Part shown: piece after piece, positions 35,869-44,487 of the stretch
Layout of the letters: each line of letters begins with the position of its first letter
Position numbering within the stretch: the stretch's first letter is position 1
Assembly: GCF_011074795.1 (NCBI RefSeq)
Contig: NZ_JAAMPF010000008.1
Location: forward strand, 124,001 to 188,000
Length of the DNA stretch: 64,000 bases
Source of the DNA: Marinobacter salicampi
GTDB lineage: Bacteria; Pseudomonadota; Gammaproteobacteria; Pseudomonadales; Oleiphilaceae
Direction of reading: 5' to 3'
Translations under genes and position numbers: made by a program
The notes under the pieces: model-generated
What the model was told of the DNA's origin: nothing
What the model saw: only the letters and a program-made list of their open reading frames with translations
The model's database searches: none

Positions 35869-37260
35869 TTGTCCAGACATTCCCTTGAGGCCCTGCGAAG
35901 CCGGTATGGCTCACGCTGGCGATGGCTGGCTGTGGCCACCGTCATGCTGGGGACCATGGCCACGGTGCTCAGTGCGACCATCGTCAATGTGGCGCTGCCG
36001 GACATCATGGCCGAGTTCGGGATCAGACAGGGCCAGGCCCACTGGCTTGCGACCGGCTTCATAGCGGCTATGACCATCACCATGCTGACAACGGGCTGGC
36101 TGCTTGACCACTTTGGCTTGCGCAAGACCCTCGCTACCGCCATGGCACTGTTCAGCGTCATTTCGGTCGCTGGTGGCTTCAGCCAGTCCCCCGAGATGCT
36201 GATTGTGGCGCGTATCGGCCAGGGCGCCGTAGCCGGACTTATGCAGCCGATGGCCATGTACCTGGTGTTCCGGATTTTCCCCAGGGAACGTCGTGGTCAG
36301 GCCATGGGCATCTATGGCATGGGAGTGATCCTGGCACCCGCCCTGGGGCCGGTGCTGGGCGGCGTGCTGGTGGACCAGCTGGACTGGCGCTTTGTAATGT
36401 TTGCGCCGGCGCCAGTGACCCTGCTCGGCGTTTTCATGGTCTGGAAGTTCCTGCCGCGTCCTGTCGCGCCTCTGCTCCGCTACCCGTTCGACCTGAGCGG
36501 GTTTACCCTCCTTGCCATTACGGTCATCTTTAGCCTGGATGCCCTTAACCGCTTGCAGTTGCCCGACGATAACGGCCTGAGGATCGCTGTCGGCGGCGCC
36601 GTCGCGCTTCTCGCGCTGGTGCTGTTTGTCATCCGTGAGCGCCGCGCCAGGCACCCCCTGCTCAAGGTAAGCCTGTTGCGACGCCGCAGCTTCCTGTTCG
36701 CAAATATCGGTGCGATCGCCTTGGGGCTGGCGCTGTTTGGCTCAACGTATCTGATTCCCCTGTTTGTCCAGACCGCCCTTGGCTTCACGGCCACCGAGGC
36801 AGGGCTGCTGATGTTGCCTGCGGGCATCGCTCTGGGGATCATTTTCCCCCTCGCGGGACGCATGGCGGACACACACAGCCCCCGTCTGCTGATAACCGCC
36901 GGTATGGGTCTGTTTGCCAGTTCCGCGGTGCTCTTTGCCCTGTCTGACCTGGCGCTTGGGTTTGCCTGGCTTGCCCTCTGGGCCGTCATTGGTCGGGTGG
37001 GCCTCGGGTTCATGCTGCCCGCTCTTTCCACCGGCGCCCTGAATCCCCTTGAGTCCCATGAGTTGGGCCATGGCTCCAGTACCATCAATTTCACTCGCCA
37101 GCTGGGAGGTGCCTACGGTATCAACCTGGTGGCTCTGACCCTCGAGTATGGCGATCACGCCAATGGTCTGCCCACCATCGACGCCTTCCATACCGCCTGG
37201 TGGCTGGTGGCCGGTTTCGTGCTTCTGGCCGTGTGGCCGGTGTGGCGCATGAGGGATTAA
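35869..37260 (+). CDS. DHA2-family (EmrB/QacA) drug efflux MFS transporter
   Basis: 463 residues with a TTG start, GGGAG lying eight bases upstream. Helix 1 carries the DHA2 wording ATVLSATIVNVALPDIM. Motif A-like TTGWLLDHFGLRKTL is in loop 2-3, and motif C-like GMGVILAPALGPVLGGVLVDQLDWR is in helix 5. Fourteen membrane segments are expected. No EmrA membrane-fusion partner is adjacent, so it may act alone across the inner membrane. It is controlled with the upstream MarR gene. The next feature is the manganese riboswitch, which begins about 30 bp after its stop. Confidence 0.88.
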   Translation: MSRHSLEALRSRYGSRWRWLAVATVMLGTMATVLSATIVNVALPDIMAEFGIRQGQAHWLATGFIAAMTITMLTTGWLLDHFGLRKTLATAMALFSVISVAGGFSQSPEMLIVARIGQGAVAGLMQPMAMYLVFRIFPRERRGQAMGIYGMGVILAPALGPVLGGVLVDQLDWRFVMFAPAPVTLLGVFMVWKFLPRPVAPLLRYPFDLSGFTLLAITVIFSLDALNRLQLPDDNGLRIAVGGAVALLALVLFVIRERRARHPLLKVSLLRRRSFLFANIGAIALGLALFGSTYLIPLFVQTALGFTATEAGLLMLPAGIALGIIFPLAGRMADTHSPRLLITAGMGLFASSAVLFALSDLALGFAWLALWAVIGRVGLGFMLPALSTGALNPLESHELGHGSSTINFTRQLGGAYGINLVALTLEYGDHANGLPTIDAFHTAWWLVAGFVLLAVWPVWRMRD

Positions 37261-37290
37261 TTGCGTTCGGAGGAACCATTATTTAACATG

Positions 37291-37425
37291 TGCTCCCTCT
37301 TCAGGGGAGTAGTCGCCGCAAGCTGACAGATCGGCTTCGGGTAATGGTCAACACACTCGGGACTCAATCCCGTGGTCATTACGTCCTGTGCATAGGCAGG
37401 AACTGACAAGACCTGAGGCAGTGCC
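37291..37425 (+). promoter_or_regulatory. yybP-ykoY manganese riboswitch
   Basis: The conserved blocks of this class occur in order: TCAGGGGAGTAG (37301-37312), GGTCAACA (37346-37353) and CAAGACCTGAGG (37408-37418 region). The closing helix pairs 37299-37305 with 37412-37418. The 3' arm (GAGGCAG, 37415-37421) can instead pair with CTGCCTC at 37448-37454. A further hairpin 37435-37445/37464-37471 would hide a GGAGG sequence, so a switchable expression platform is present. The class senses Mn2+ and normally turns on exporters, as the GDT1-family gene downstream requires. Confidence 0.92.
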
Positions 37426-37484
37426 ATTCCCGCGGGCGGAGGATGGGCTGCCTCTCGTCTGGACATCCGCCCCGAGCTCTATTT

Positions 37485-38057
37485 ATGGACGCCTTTCTGA
37501 CATCGACTTTTGCCGTACTTGTGGCGGAAATCGGCGATAAAACCCAGCTTCTGTCTCTCTTTCTCGTCAGCCGGTTTGCTCACCGGGCCCCCATTGTCAT
37601 GGGTATACTGGTTGCCACCCTGCTTAACCACGGTTTATCAGCGCTGCTGGGCGCCTGGGTTGCGGACTGGCTGCCTGAGCGCTGGCTGCCATGGCTGGTG
37701 GCCGGGAGTTTTATTGCCATCGCCTTGTGGCTCCTGGTGCCTGACAAAGACGACAGTGAGGACTCAGGGTTACTACGGCTAGGCGCCTTTACTGCTACCA
37801 CGATACTGTTCTTTATTGCTGAAGTGGGCGACAAAACCCAGATTGCCACCGTTGTGCTTGCGGCCCGCTACGAGGAGGCCACCTTTTGGGTGATTGCGGG
37901 CTCGACCATTGGTATGCTGGCAGCCAATATCCCGGTAATAATGGCGGGTAAATGGCTTATGGACAGGCTACCATTGAATACCGCAAGACTGGCGGCCAGC
38001 GGGCTGTTTCTGGTGCTGGCGGTGGCGACCCTGTGGGCCGCCCTCTCAGGTTCGTAG
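37485..38057 (+). CDS. mneA: GDT1/TMEM165 (UPF0016) family manganese exporter
   Basis: 190 residues from the ATG at 37485. An in-frame ATG at 37443 would add 14 residues with no family similarity, and its GGAGG directly abuts the start codon. Six membrane segments form two repeats, each with the family motif ExGDKT (AEIGDKTQLL at about 14-23 and AEVGDKTQIA at about 108-117), which binds the cation. Bacterial members such as MneA export Mn2+. Control by the riboswitch just upstream supports manganese as substrate. Confidence 0.9.
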   Translation: MDAFLTSTFAVLVAEIGDKTQLLSLFLVSRFAHRAPIVMGILVATLLNHGLSALLGAWVADWLPERWLPWLVAGSFIAIALWLLVPDKDDSEDSGLLRLGAFTATTILFFIAEVGDKTQIATVVLAARYEEATFWVIAGSTIGMLAANIPVIMAGKWLMDRLPLNTARLAASGLFLVLAVATLWAALSGS

Positions 38058-38076
38058 GTTGTTTGGAAAATTGATT

Positions 38077-39180
38077 ATGTGGTCTATGGGTAAAAACGCT
38101 GAATACCGGTTTCCGCTTGTGATGGCCTTCATGCTGGTAACTTTTTCCGGCCAGGCTGAGGAGGCTCCCCAGGCATCTGGTGGCCAGCAGCTTGCTGACA
38201 AGGTGCCAACTGCCAAGCAAGTGAACGTACCGCGCGTGCCTACCTGGTCAGTACAGGGCGACCTGGTAGGCGAGTTGTCGGTGATGACCACCAAATATGA
38301 AGACACCTTTGCCGGTCTGGGCAACAGCCTCAGCATAGGTTATCTGGAACTGGTTAAAGCCAACCCCGGCGTAGATCCCTGGCTGCCCGGGGAAGGTACC
38401 CAGATCACTGTGCCCCGTCGTTACGTACTCCCTGAGTCCAGACGTGAGGGAATTGTTATCAATCTGGCGGAGTACCGGCTCTACTTTTTCAGTAAGGGGA
38501 CTGTCCAGGTTTACCCAGTAGGTGTTGGTACCGAGGAAAACCCTTCGCCGGTTACCGATGCCAAGGTGACCATGCGGCTTGAATCCCCGGCCTGGTATCC
38601 TCCGAAGACGGTTCGGGAAGAATACGACGCTCGCAACGAATATCTGCCCCGGATGATTCCCCCGGGACCAGACAATCCCCTTGGTGCCCACGCCATGGTG
38701 CTCAGTGAGCAGGGCTATCTGATCCACGGCACGAACAAGCAGTTTGGCGTAGGCATGCAGGTCAGCCACGGCTGTTTTCGTATGTACAATGAAGATATCG
38801 AGCGCTTCATGTACTCCGTTGACAACGGCACGCCTGTCCAGGTGATCAACCAGCCGGTGAAGATTGGTATGAGCGGACGCGAGGTCTGGCTTGAAGTTCA
38901 CCGGCCACACGAGGACTATAAAGACGAGGTCAAGGAACGCCTGTGGCGTGAAGTCAGCCGGGTGATGGCGGAGTTCCAGCAGCAGGTCCCCGGGGTCGAG
39001 TTCCAGCGGCGCGCCATAGAACTCGCGGTCGAGCAGGCCGACGGTTTGCCCCGGATGGTTGGGGAACGTCTGACCCAGGTGGCAAGTGAACCGGCAGAAA
39101 ATAATCTGCAGCCCGATAAAACCGCGGGTACTGAGCCTGAAGCCGATCTTATGGAACAACCGACCCGGCTAATTTTCTGA
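38077..39180 (+). CDS. Periplasmic L,D-transpeptidase (YkuD/ErfK-YbiS family)
   Basis: 367 residues from the ATG at 38077; TTG at 38059 and ATG at 38086 are alternatives. A signal peptide ends near SGQAEEA. A LysM-like segment (about 70-120; YLELVKANPGVDPWLPGEG) precedes the YkuD domain (about 130-265) with HGTN and the catalytic VSHGCFRM (Cys at about 233). The enzyme makes 3-3 crosslinks in peptidoglycan or attaches a lipoprotein to it. The C-terminal 90 residues are charged and probably coiled. It starts 20 bp after the exporter gene and may share its transcript. Confidence 0.9.
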   Translation: MWSMGKNAEYRFPLVMAFMLVTFSGQAEEAPQASGGQQLADKVPTAKQVNVPRVPTWSVQGDLVGELSVMTTKYEDTFAGLGNSLSIGYLELVKANPGVDPWLPGEGTQITVPRRYVLPESRREGIVINLAEYRLYFFSKGTVQVYPVGVGTEENPSPVTDAKVTMRLESPAWYPPKTVREEYDARNEYLPRMIPPGPDNPLGAHAMVLSEQGYLIHGTNKQFGVGMQVSHGCFRMYNEDIERFMYSVDNGTPVQVINQPVKIGMSGREVWLEVHRPHEDYKDEVKERLWREVSRVMAEFQQQVPGVEFQRRAIELAVEQADGLPRMVGERLTQVASEPAENNLQPDKTAGTEPEADLMEQPTRLIF

Positions 39181-39206
39181 ACCAGTCACAGCAGGAGCAA
39201 TGTGGG

Positions 39207-39956
39207 ATGCCCAGTGTGCTGATTACCGGCGCCAGCTCAGGTCTTGGAGAAGGCATGGCGCGCGAGTTTGCTGCCAGGGGTTATCAGCTTGCGTTGTGCG
39301 CACGTCGCACTGAACGGTTGGAAACCTTGCGGGATGAGCTGAAAACCAGTTACCCGTCGCTTACCGTCAGCGTGCGTGAGCTGGACGTCAACAATCACCC
39401 GCAGGTCTTCGAAGTCTTCGAAGCGTTTCGGGCCGAGTTTGGCAGCCTCGACCGTATAATCGTCAATGCCGGCATTGGCAAGGGTCAGCCGCTGGGCACC
39501 GGCAACTTCGAGGCCAACCGACAGACGGCAGAAACCAATTTCGTGGCCGCCCTGGCCCAGATGGAAGCTGCCATGGTGATCTTCCGGGCCCAGAACCGCG
39601 GCCATCTGGTGACGGTATCTTCGGTTTCGGCGATACGGGGCATGCCGAGCAACATTACCACCTACGCCGGCACCAAGGCCGGGCTGGCCGCCCTGGCGGA
39701 AGGTCTGCGGGTAGAGCTGCGCAAGCGCCGCAGCCCGATCAAGGTGACCACGCTCTATCCGGGCTACATCCGTACTGAAATCAATGCCGGCGTAAAGAAC
39801 CCGCCTTTTATCGTCGATGCCCAAACCGGCTGTCGGGCCATGGTCAGGGCGATAGAGTCAGAGCGCGCCCGCTGTTATGTTCCTGGCTGGCCATGGACGC
39901 CCATCGCTTTTGTCATGAAAATCGTACCGGAGTCCATTCTCGCGCGACTTATCTGA
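39207..39956 (+). CDS. Short-chain dehydrogenase/reductase
   Basis: 249 residues. The cofactor motif GASSGLG is at 7-13 and an Arg pair in CARRTERLE suggests NADP. NAGIG, the catalytic Ser in VSSVSAIRG, and Tyr-X3-Lys in YAGTKAG are intact. The C-terminal tail (YVPGWPWTPIAFVMKIVPESIL) is hydrophobic and may touch the membrane, as in acyl/fatty-aldehyde-reducing SDR relatives. The substrate is not known. It lies 26 bp after the L,D-transpeptidase gene. Confidence 0.82.
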   Translation: MPSVLITGASSGLGEGMAREFAARGYQLALCARRTERLETLRDELKTSYPSLTVSVRELDVNNHPQVFEVFEAFRAEFGSLDRIIVNAGIGKGQPLGTGNFEANRQTAETNFVAALAQMEAAMVIFRAQNRGHLVTVSSVSAIRGMPSNITTYAGTKAGLAALAEGLRVELRKRRSPIKVTTLYPGYIRTEINAGVKNPPFIVDAQTGCRAMVRAIESERARCYVPGWPWTPIAFVMKIVPESILARLI

Positions 39957-39995
39957 TCGCCGCATAGTGCAAGTCAAGCATGGGAGGTGTCGTCA

Positions 39996-41453
39996 GTGAT
40001 AACCCAACCCAATCCCCGCATACCGTCTTCTCCATCCTATCGGTTCTGGTGCTGGAGCCTCGTTTTTGCAGTTGGCCTGGCCCTGGCTCTGCTCTCCCTG
40101 GGCCGGGCAGTGCTCGCCCAGGATGACACTGCAGGTACGGCCCTGGTCCTTACAGTGGATGGCCCCATCGGTCCGGCAACCAAGGATTACGTGGTGCGGG
40201 GCCTGGAGCGGGCCGCCCGGGAGGAGGCTGAGATCGTGATTCTCCGGATCGACACCCCTGGCGGGCTCATGGACTCCACCCGCGACATGATCTCGGCCAT
40301 CCTCGCCTCCAGTGTCCCGGTTGCTACCTATGTCTCCCCTGAAGGCGCCAGAGCGGCCAGTGCCGGTACCTACATCCTGCTCGGTAGCCATGTTGCCGCT
40401 ATGGCCCCGGCAACCCATCTGGGGTCTGCCACGCCGGTACAGATGGGCGGAGGTACGCCGGAGCCGTCCGAGCAAAAGCCAGAGGATGATAACTCAGGTT
40501 CCGGGGGCGAAGCAGAGCAGGATGAGCAAGCAGCAGAAGAGTCCAAGCGCCGGGGCGCCAGCAACATGGAACGTAAGACCCTGGAGGATGCGGTAAGTTA
40601 TATCCGGGAGCTTGCCAGCCGCCATGGTCGCAATGCCGACTGGGCTGAAGAGGCGGTCCGCGAAGCCGTGAATCTGGGCGCCGAGGAGGCAGTGCAGCAA
40701 AACGTCGCCGACCTGGTGGCTTCCGACATGGCTGACCTGTTAACCAGAATCGATGGCCGCACGGTGATCATGAGGGACGGTGAACGAACCCTCAGTACGG
40801 CAAATGTTCAGCTGACACGGGTGGACCCGGACTGGCGTACCGACCTTCTGTCCGTCATAACCCATCCAAACGTCGCCTATTTCCTGATGATCATCGGGTT
40901 CTACGGGCTTATCTTCGAGCTGGCCAATCCCGGAAGCCTGGTACCCGGAGTGATTGGTGCCATCTGTCTTGTGCTTGCCCTGTTTGCCTTCCAGGTCCTG
41001 TCAGTCAACTATGCGGGTCTCGCGCTGATCCTGCTGGGCCTTGCCTTCATCGTCGGGGAGGCCTTCATGCCCAGCTTCGGTATTCTGGGTATCGGTGGCA
41101 TGGTCGCTTTCGTGGTGGGTTCGGTGATATTGATGGATGGCAGCCACCGGGATATTTCGTTGCCAACCATCGGCGGCACCGCGGCGGTCGCAGGCGGCTT
41201 TATGCTGTGGACCGTGACTCGATTCATGGGGTTACGAAAAAAACCGGCAGCCAGCGGTCTGGACCAGCTCAAGCAGGAGCAGGCCGTTGCCCTGGAGTCG
41301 TTTACGCCATCCAGAGAGGGTGAGTTCCAGGGCCATGTCAGGCTGAGCGGGGAACGCTGGCAGGCGATCAGCGCCGAGCCGGTGGAAGAGGGCACTACGC
41401 TCGACGTTGTGGCTGTACAGGGTCTGTGTGTAAGGGTCAGTCCGCGCCCCTAG
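39996..41453 (+). CDS. nfeD: NfeD long form: ClpP-class membrane serine protease
   Basis: 485 residues from the GTG at 39996, chosen because GGGAGG lies eight bases upstream (an in-frame GTG at 39987 overlaps it). A signal/anchor helix lies at about 17-40. The ClpP-like protease domain follows, with a Ser-Lys dyad expected at Ser122 (ARAASAGTY) and Lys194 (NMERKTLED). An acidic low-complexity insert (about 152-187) separates the two. Four membrane helices (about 290-390) and a C-terminal OB fold (425-480) complete the long form. It pairs with the slipin gene 44 bp downstream; such proteases cleave the stomatin-like partner. Confidence 0.9.
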   Translation: MITQPNPRIPSSPSYRFWCWSLVFAVGLALALLSLGRAVLAQDDTAGTALVLTVDGPIGPATKDYVVRGLERAAREEAEIVILRIDTPGGLMDSTRDMISAILASSVPVATYVSPEGARAASAGTYILLGSHVAAMAPATHLGSATPVQMGGGTPEPSEQKPEDDNSGSGGEAEQDEQAAEESKRRGASNMERKTLEDAVSYIRELASRHGRNADWAEEAVREAVNLGAEEAVQQNVADLVASDMADLLTRIDGRTVIMRDGERTLSTANVQLTRVDPDWRTDLLSVITHPNVAYFLMIIGFYGLIFELANPGSLVPGVIGAICLVLALFAFQVLSVNYAGLALILLGLAFIVGEAFMPSFGILGIGGMVAFVVGSVILMDGSHRDISLPTIGGTAAVAGGFMLWTVTRFMGLRKKPAASGLDQLKQEQAVALESFTPSREGEFQGHVRLSGERWQAISAEPVEEGTTLDVVAVQGLCVRVSPRP

Positions 41454-41497
41454 CGTGCGGATAACTCCATCATTGAAACGGAAAACGGAGGTCTGTC

Positions 41498-42301
41498 ATG
41501 ACTGAACTGATTCCCTACGTAGCACCGGCGGTATTGTTGCTGCTTATCCTGGCCTCGGCCATCAAGATACTGCCGGAGTATGTGCGTGGCGTGGTGTTCT
41601 TCCTTGGCCGCTTCCAGGGCGTCAAGGGGCCGGGTCTTATCATTATTATTCCCGGCATCCAGCAGATGACCAAAGTGGACCTGCGGGTCATAACACTGGA
41701 CGTGCCCAGTCAGGACGTTATTTCCAAGGATAACGTGACAGTGCGGGTGAATGCGGTGCTTTACTACCGGGTACTGGACCCGGAGCGGGCCATCATCAGG
41801 GTGGAGGACTTCGGGTCGGCCACCAGCCAGCTTGCCCAGACCACGCTCAGGTCAGTTCTCGGTAAGCATGATCTGGACGAAATGCTATCGGAACGGGACA
41901 AGCTCAACGCGGACATCCAGGAAATCATTGATGCCCAGACCGAAGAATGGGGCATAAAGGTTGCCAATGTGGAAATCAAGCATGTTGACCTCAACGAGAC
42001 GATGATAAGGGCCATCGCCAGGCAGGCAGAGGCAGAACGTGAACGGCGGGCGAAGGTGATCCATGCCGAAGGTGAATTGCAGGCCTCGAAAAAACTGGTC
42101 GAGGCTGCTGACGTGATGTCGACCAATTCCGGCGCCATGCAGCTGCGTTATCTACAGACCCTGGCCGATATGAGCTCAAGCAATGCGTCCACGATTGTAT
42201 TCCCGCTGCCCATTGAGTTAATGGAGAATTTCACACGGTTTACCGGTAAGAAGACCAAGCCGGCACCGGAAGATGAACCGGGTCAATCTCCAGACAGCTG
42301 A
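41498..42301 (+). CDS. Slipin (stomatin/SPFH-domain membrane protein)
   Basis: 267 residues. An N-terminal membrane helix (8-24) is followed by the SPFH domain (about 28-185; [20 protein letters not shown] at its start) and an Ala/Glu-rich helix ([19 protein letters not shown]) with the conserved stomatin C-terminal strand VFPLPIEL. It forms oligomers that organise membrane microdomains and is the usual partner and substrate of NfeD-type proteases. The shared terminator at 42315-42339 ends this unit. Confidence 0.92.
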   Translation: MTELIPYVAPAVLLLLILASAIKILPEYVRGVVFFLGRFQGVKGPGLIIIIPGIQQMTKVDLRVITLDVPSQDVISKDNVTVRVNAVLYYRVLDPERAIIRVEDFGSATSQLAQTTLRSVLGKHDLDEMLSERDKLNADIQEIIDAQTEEWGIKVANVEIKHVDLNETMIRAIARQAEAERERRAKVIHAEGELQASKKLVEAADVMSTNSGAMQLRYLQTLADMSSSNASTIVFPLPIELMENFTRFTGKKTKPAPEDEPGQSPDS

Positions 42302-42314
42302 ATTTCAGGCACAA

Positions 42315-42339
42315 AAAAGGCCGGACGGACCGGCCTTTT
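42315..42339. terminator. Bidirectional intrinsic terminator between slipin and lpp genes
   Basis: AAAAGGCCGG (42315-42324), loop ACGGA, CCGGCCTTTT (42330-42339). A/T runs on both sides let it work for the plus-strand nfeD-slipin unit and the convergent minus-strand lipoprotein gene. Confidence 0.85.
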
Positions 42340-42354
42340 CTGCTAGCGGCAGCC

Positions 42355-42639
42355 TTACTTCTGGCTGGAACGCTCGAGCATACGCTTGGCGCGCTCGTTT
42401 GCTTCGTCAGCAGACTTCTGTGCAGCTTTAGCAGCGGACATAGCCTGTTCAGCCGTTTGCTGTGCTTTCTTGGCACGGCTCTGGGCATCGTTAGCATTGC
42501 TCATGGCAGTGCTGGCTTTCTCTTCTGCTGAAGTGGCTGCTGCGGAGGCATCATCCTGAGCATTCTGGTCATCCATACTGGCACAGCCAGCGGTCAGTAC
42601 AGTTGCCAGTGCAAACCCTGCGATCATCAACTTGCGCAT
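42355..42639 (-). CDS. oprI: Alanine-zipper outer-membrane lipoprotein (Lpp/OprI-like)
   Basis: 94 residues. The lipobox LTAGC gives an acylated Cys19. The mature part is a continuous helix with Ala at heptad positions (TAEQAMSAAKAAQKSADEAN), the alanine-zipper trimer of Lpp-like proteins. The C-terminus is SSQK, whose Lys is the kind of residue joined to peptidoglycan. It is one of the most abundant proteins in related bacteria and links the outer membrane to the wall. The AGGGGATTAAG upstream is a good ribosome binding site. An L,D-transpeptidase-fold gene lies next to it. Confidence 0.88.
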   Translation of the reverse strand: MRKLMIAGFALATVLTAGCASMDDQNAQDDASAAATSAEEKASTAMSNANDAQSRAKKAQQTAEQAMSAAKAAQKSADEANERAKRMLERSSQK

Positions 42640-42851
42640 TCTTAATCCCCTTTTTTGGTCGTTCTACTTCCTGTGATACTGAAACGAATCTTTCCAGCAC
42701 CGTGTAACTGGGTCCGGCACGCGTGTGCTGCCAGGATCGTCAATCAGTGTAAAACACTATGAAAGAAAATGTTAACTACTGATACGTAAAACTTCTTAAT
42801 GAATTACGTAAACGTAAGAATACCAGACCAACCTCTTTTAGCTACATATGA

Positions 42852-43400
42852 TTAAGGCAAGATCTTAATCGGTGTTCCATCACTGACCAATTGCCATATT
42901 TCATCCATTTCGGCATTGTCGACCGCAATGCACCCATTGGTCCAGTCGAGACCGATATAGGCAAAGGCGAGGTCGCCGGCTTCATTGGGCAACCCGTGAA
43001 TCATGATGCTGCCGCCGGGGTCCTGCCCCCAGGCTTCGGCTTGGGAACGGTCCGTATCGTTGGGGTAGGAAATGTGGATGGACTTGTAGAAGTCGCTCTC
43101 GGAGTTGCGCCAGTCCAGCGTGTAGCTGCCTTCAGGGGTGCGCTTGTCGCCTTCATACAGCTTGTGTCCTACCGGGTTGTCGCCCAGTGAAACGCGGTAG
43201 CTCCGGACCACAATTTCATCGGCCATCAGGTATAGCCGGCGTTCCTGCTTTCGGACCAGGACCTGATTGATCCTGGGTTTCTCAAGCATGGCCAGGGTTT
43301 CAAGCTCTGATGCGGGGGCCATACGGGGCATCAGGACGCTGGCAATGATCAGGAAAGACAGGCAAACGAGTGTCGGGCGAAAAATGTTGATCAAGTACAT
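42852..43400 (-). CDS. YafK-like L,D-transpeptidase-fold protein
   Basis: 182 residues with a signal peptide ending near APASE (residue 32). The YkuD-type domain has the conserved IHG (IMIHGLPN) and TNGCIAV with catalytic Cys157. In place of the usual SHGC it has TNGC, as in YafK/DpaA-like proteins. The YafK branch in E. coli cuts the Lpp-peptidoglycan bond, while other branches form crosslinks. Being 212 bp upstream of the Lpp-like gene on the same strand makes a role in Lpp attachment or release attractive, but that is inference. Confidence 0.85.
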   Translation of the reverse strand: MYLINIFRPTLVCLSFLIIASVLMPRMAPASELETLAMLEKPRINQVLVRKQERRLYLMADEIVVRSYRVSLGDNPVGHKLYEGDKRTPEGSYTLDWRNSESDFYKSIHISYPNDTDRSQAEAWGQDPGGSIMIHGLPNEAGDLAFAYIGLDWTNGCIAVDNAEMDEIWQLVSDGTPIKILP

Positions 43401-43491
43401 AACTTACCAATGGTTAATCTGATTCCTGGGTAGTTTATAGCACAGGAAGCCTGCCACACGAAGACGAGGCCGGTTACAGAGTATGTTTTTA

Positions 43492-44487
43492 TCAGGCCGT
43501 CTTGCTGATGGCTGACTGAAGGCTTTGATCGAGGGCCTGCCTGTCCAGAGTCCGGCCTATGATCTCCATTCGGGACTCCTTAGCTGGCTCAGCGTCAAGC
43601 AATGTGACCGCGCCCTCGGACGCATTCAGGGACAGCCACCCGGCGGTTGTATGCATTACCCCCTTAAGTCGCTCGAAGTCAGGCTGGTGAGCCAGTTGGT
43701 GCAGAACCAACGCGTCAAATACAGTCTCCGGGTGGACGCGCCAGCCCAGGCTGTAAAAGCCCTCGCCCTTGTTGCTGTAACATTGCCAGGGTTGTTCGGA
43801 CAGGTCCGGTTTGGGCCGGGTGTCATGGTCGTGACCGTGATTATGGCCGTGGCTGTGGGGAAACCGGGCAGGTCGTTCGCCGAATTTGCCGCCCAGCCAG
43901 CTCATGTCGATGTCGCCGCCGGCGCTTTGAAAGAGTCGCTGCTTGGGCGGCTGCCACTGTGCGGCCCAAGAGTCAAAGTGGGCCAGCTGGTCCGCTGTAC
44001 AGAGATCAGCCTTGCTCGCTACCAGCACATCGGCGACGGCTACCTGATCCTGGAACTGGGGGTTCTCAAGGGTCCGGGGGTCATCCAGGCGTCGCGGGTC
44101 CACCAGGCACACAGCGGCCGACAGTTCCAGCAGGTCCGAATAGTATTGTCCGGTTAGGGTCGCGATGATCTGTGATGGGTGGCCTAGCCCGGTGGGCTCG
44201 ATGAACAGTCGGTCCGGCCGGTTAAAACGGATTAGGCTATTCAGTCCTATCTGCATGGGCAGGCCCGAGACACAGCACATGCAACCGCCGGGCACCTCCT
44301 TTACCGCAACACCATCGGCACGAAGCAGCGCACCATCAATACCAACCTCGCCAAACTCGTTGACCAGCACGGCCCAGGTCTCCCCCGCCGGTTTTTGCTT
44401 CAGAAGAGTCAGGATCGCAGTCGTCTTGCCGGCGCCAAGAAAGCCCAGCACCAGGTGCGTGGGTATCGGAGGGTAATCATTTGCCAT
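43492..44487 (-). CDS. COG0523 (CobW/YjiA-type) metallochaperone GTPase
   Basis: 331 residues. Walker A GFLGAGKTT is at 15-23, the metal-binding GCMCC motif at 68-72, EPTGLG around 97-102, and the guanine motif reads SKAD. A His-rich loop HSHGHNHGHDHD lies at about 212-223, followed by the CobW C-terminal domain. Members deliver zinc, cobalt or other metals to target proteins at the cost of GTP. The histidine stretch suggests zinc handling. The first 11 bases overlap the end of the upstream antiporter gene, so both share a transcript. Confidence 0.9.
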   Translation of the reverse strand: MANDYPPIPTHLVLGFLGAGKTTAILTLLKQKPAGETWAVLVNEFGEVGIDGALLRADGVAVKEVPGGCMCCVSGLPMQIGLNSLIRFNRPDRLFIEPTGLGHPSQIIATLTGQYYSDLLELSAAVCLVDPRRLDDPRTLENPQFQDQVAVADVLVASKADLCTADQLAHFDSWAAQWQPPKQRLFQSAGGDIDMSWLGGKFGERPARFPHSHGHNHGHDHDTRPKPDLSEQPWQCYSNKGEGFYSLGWRVHPETVFDALVLHQLAHQPDFERLKGVMHTTAGWLSLNASEGAVTLLDAEPAKESRMEIIGRTLDRQALDQSLQSAISKTA

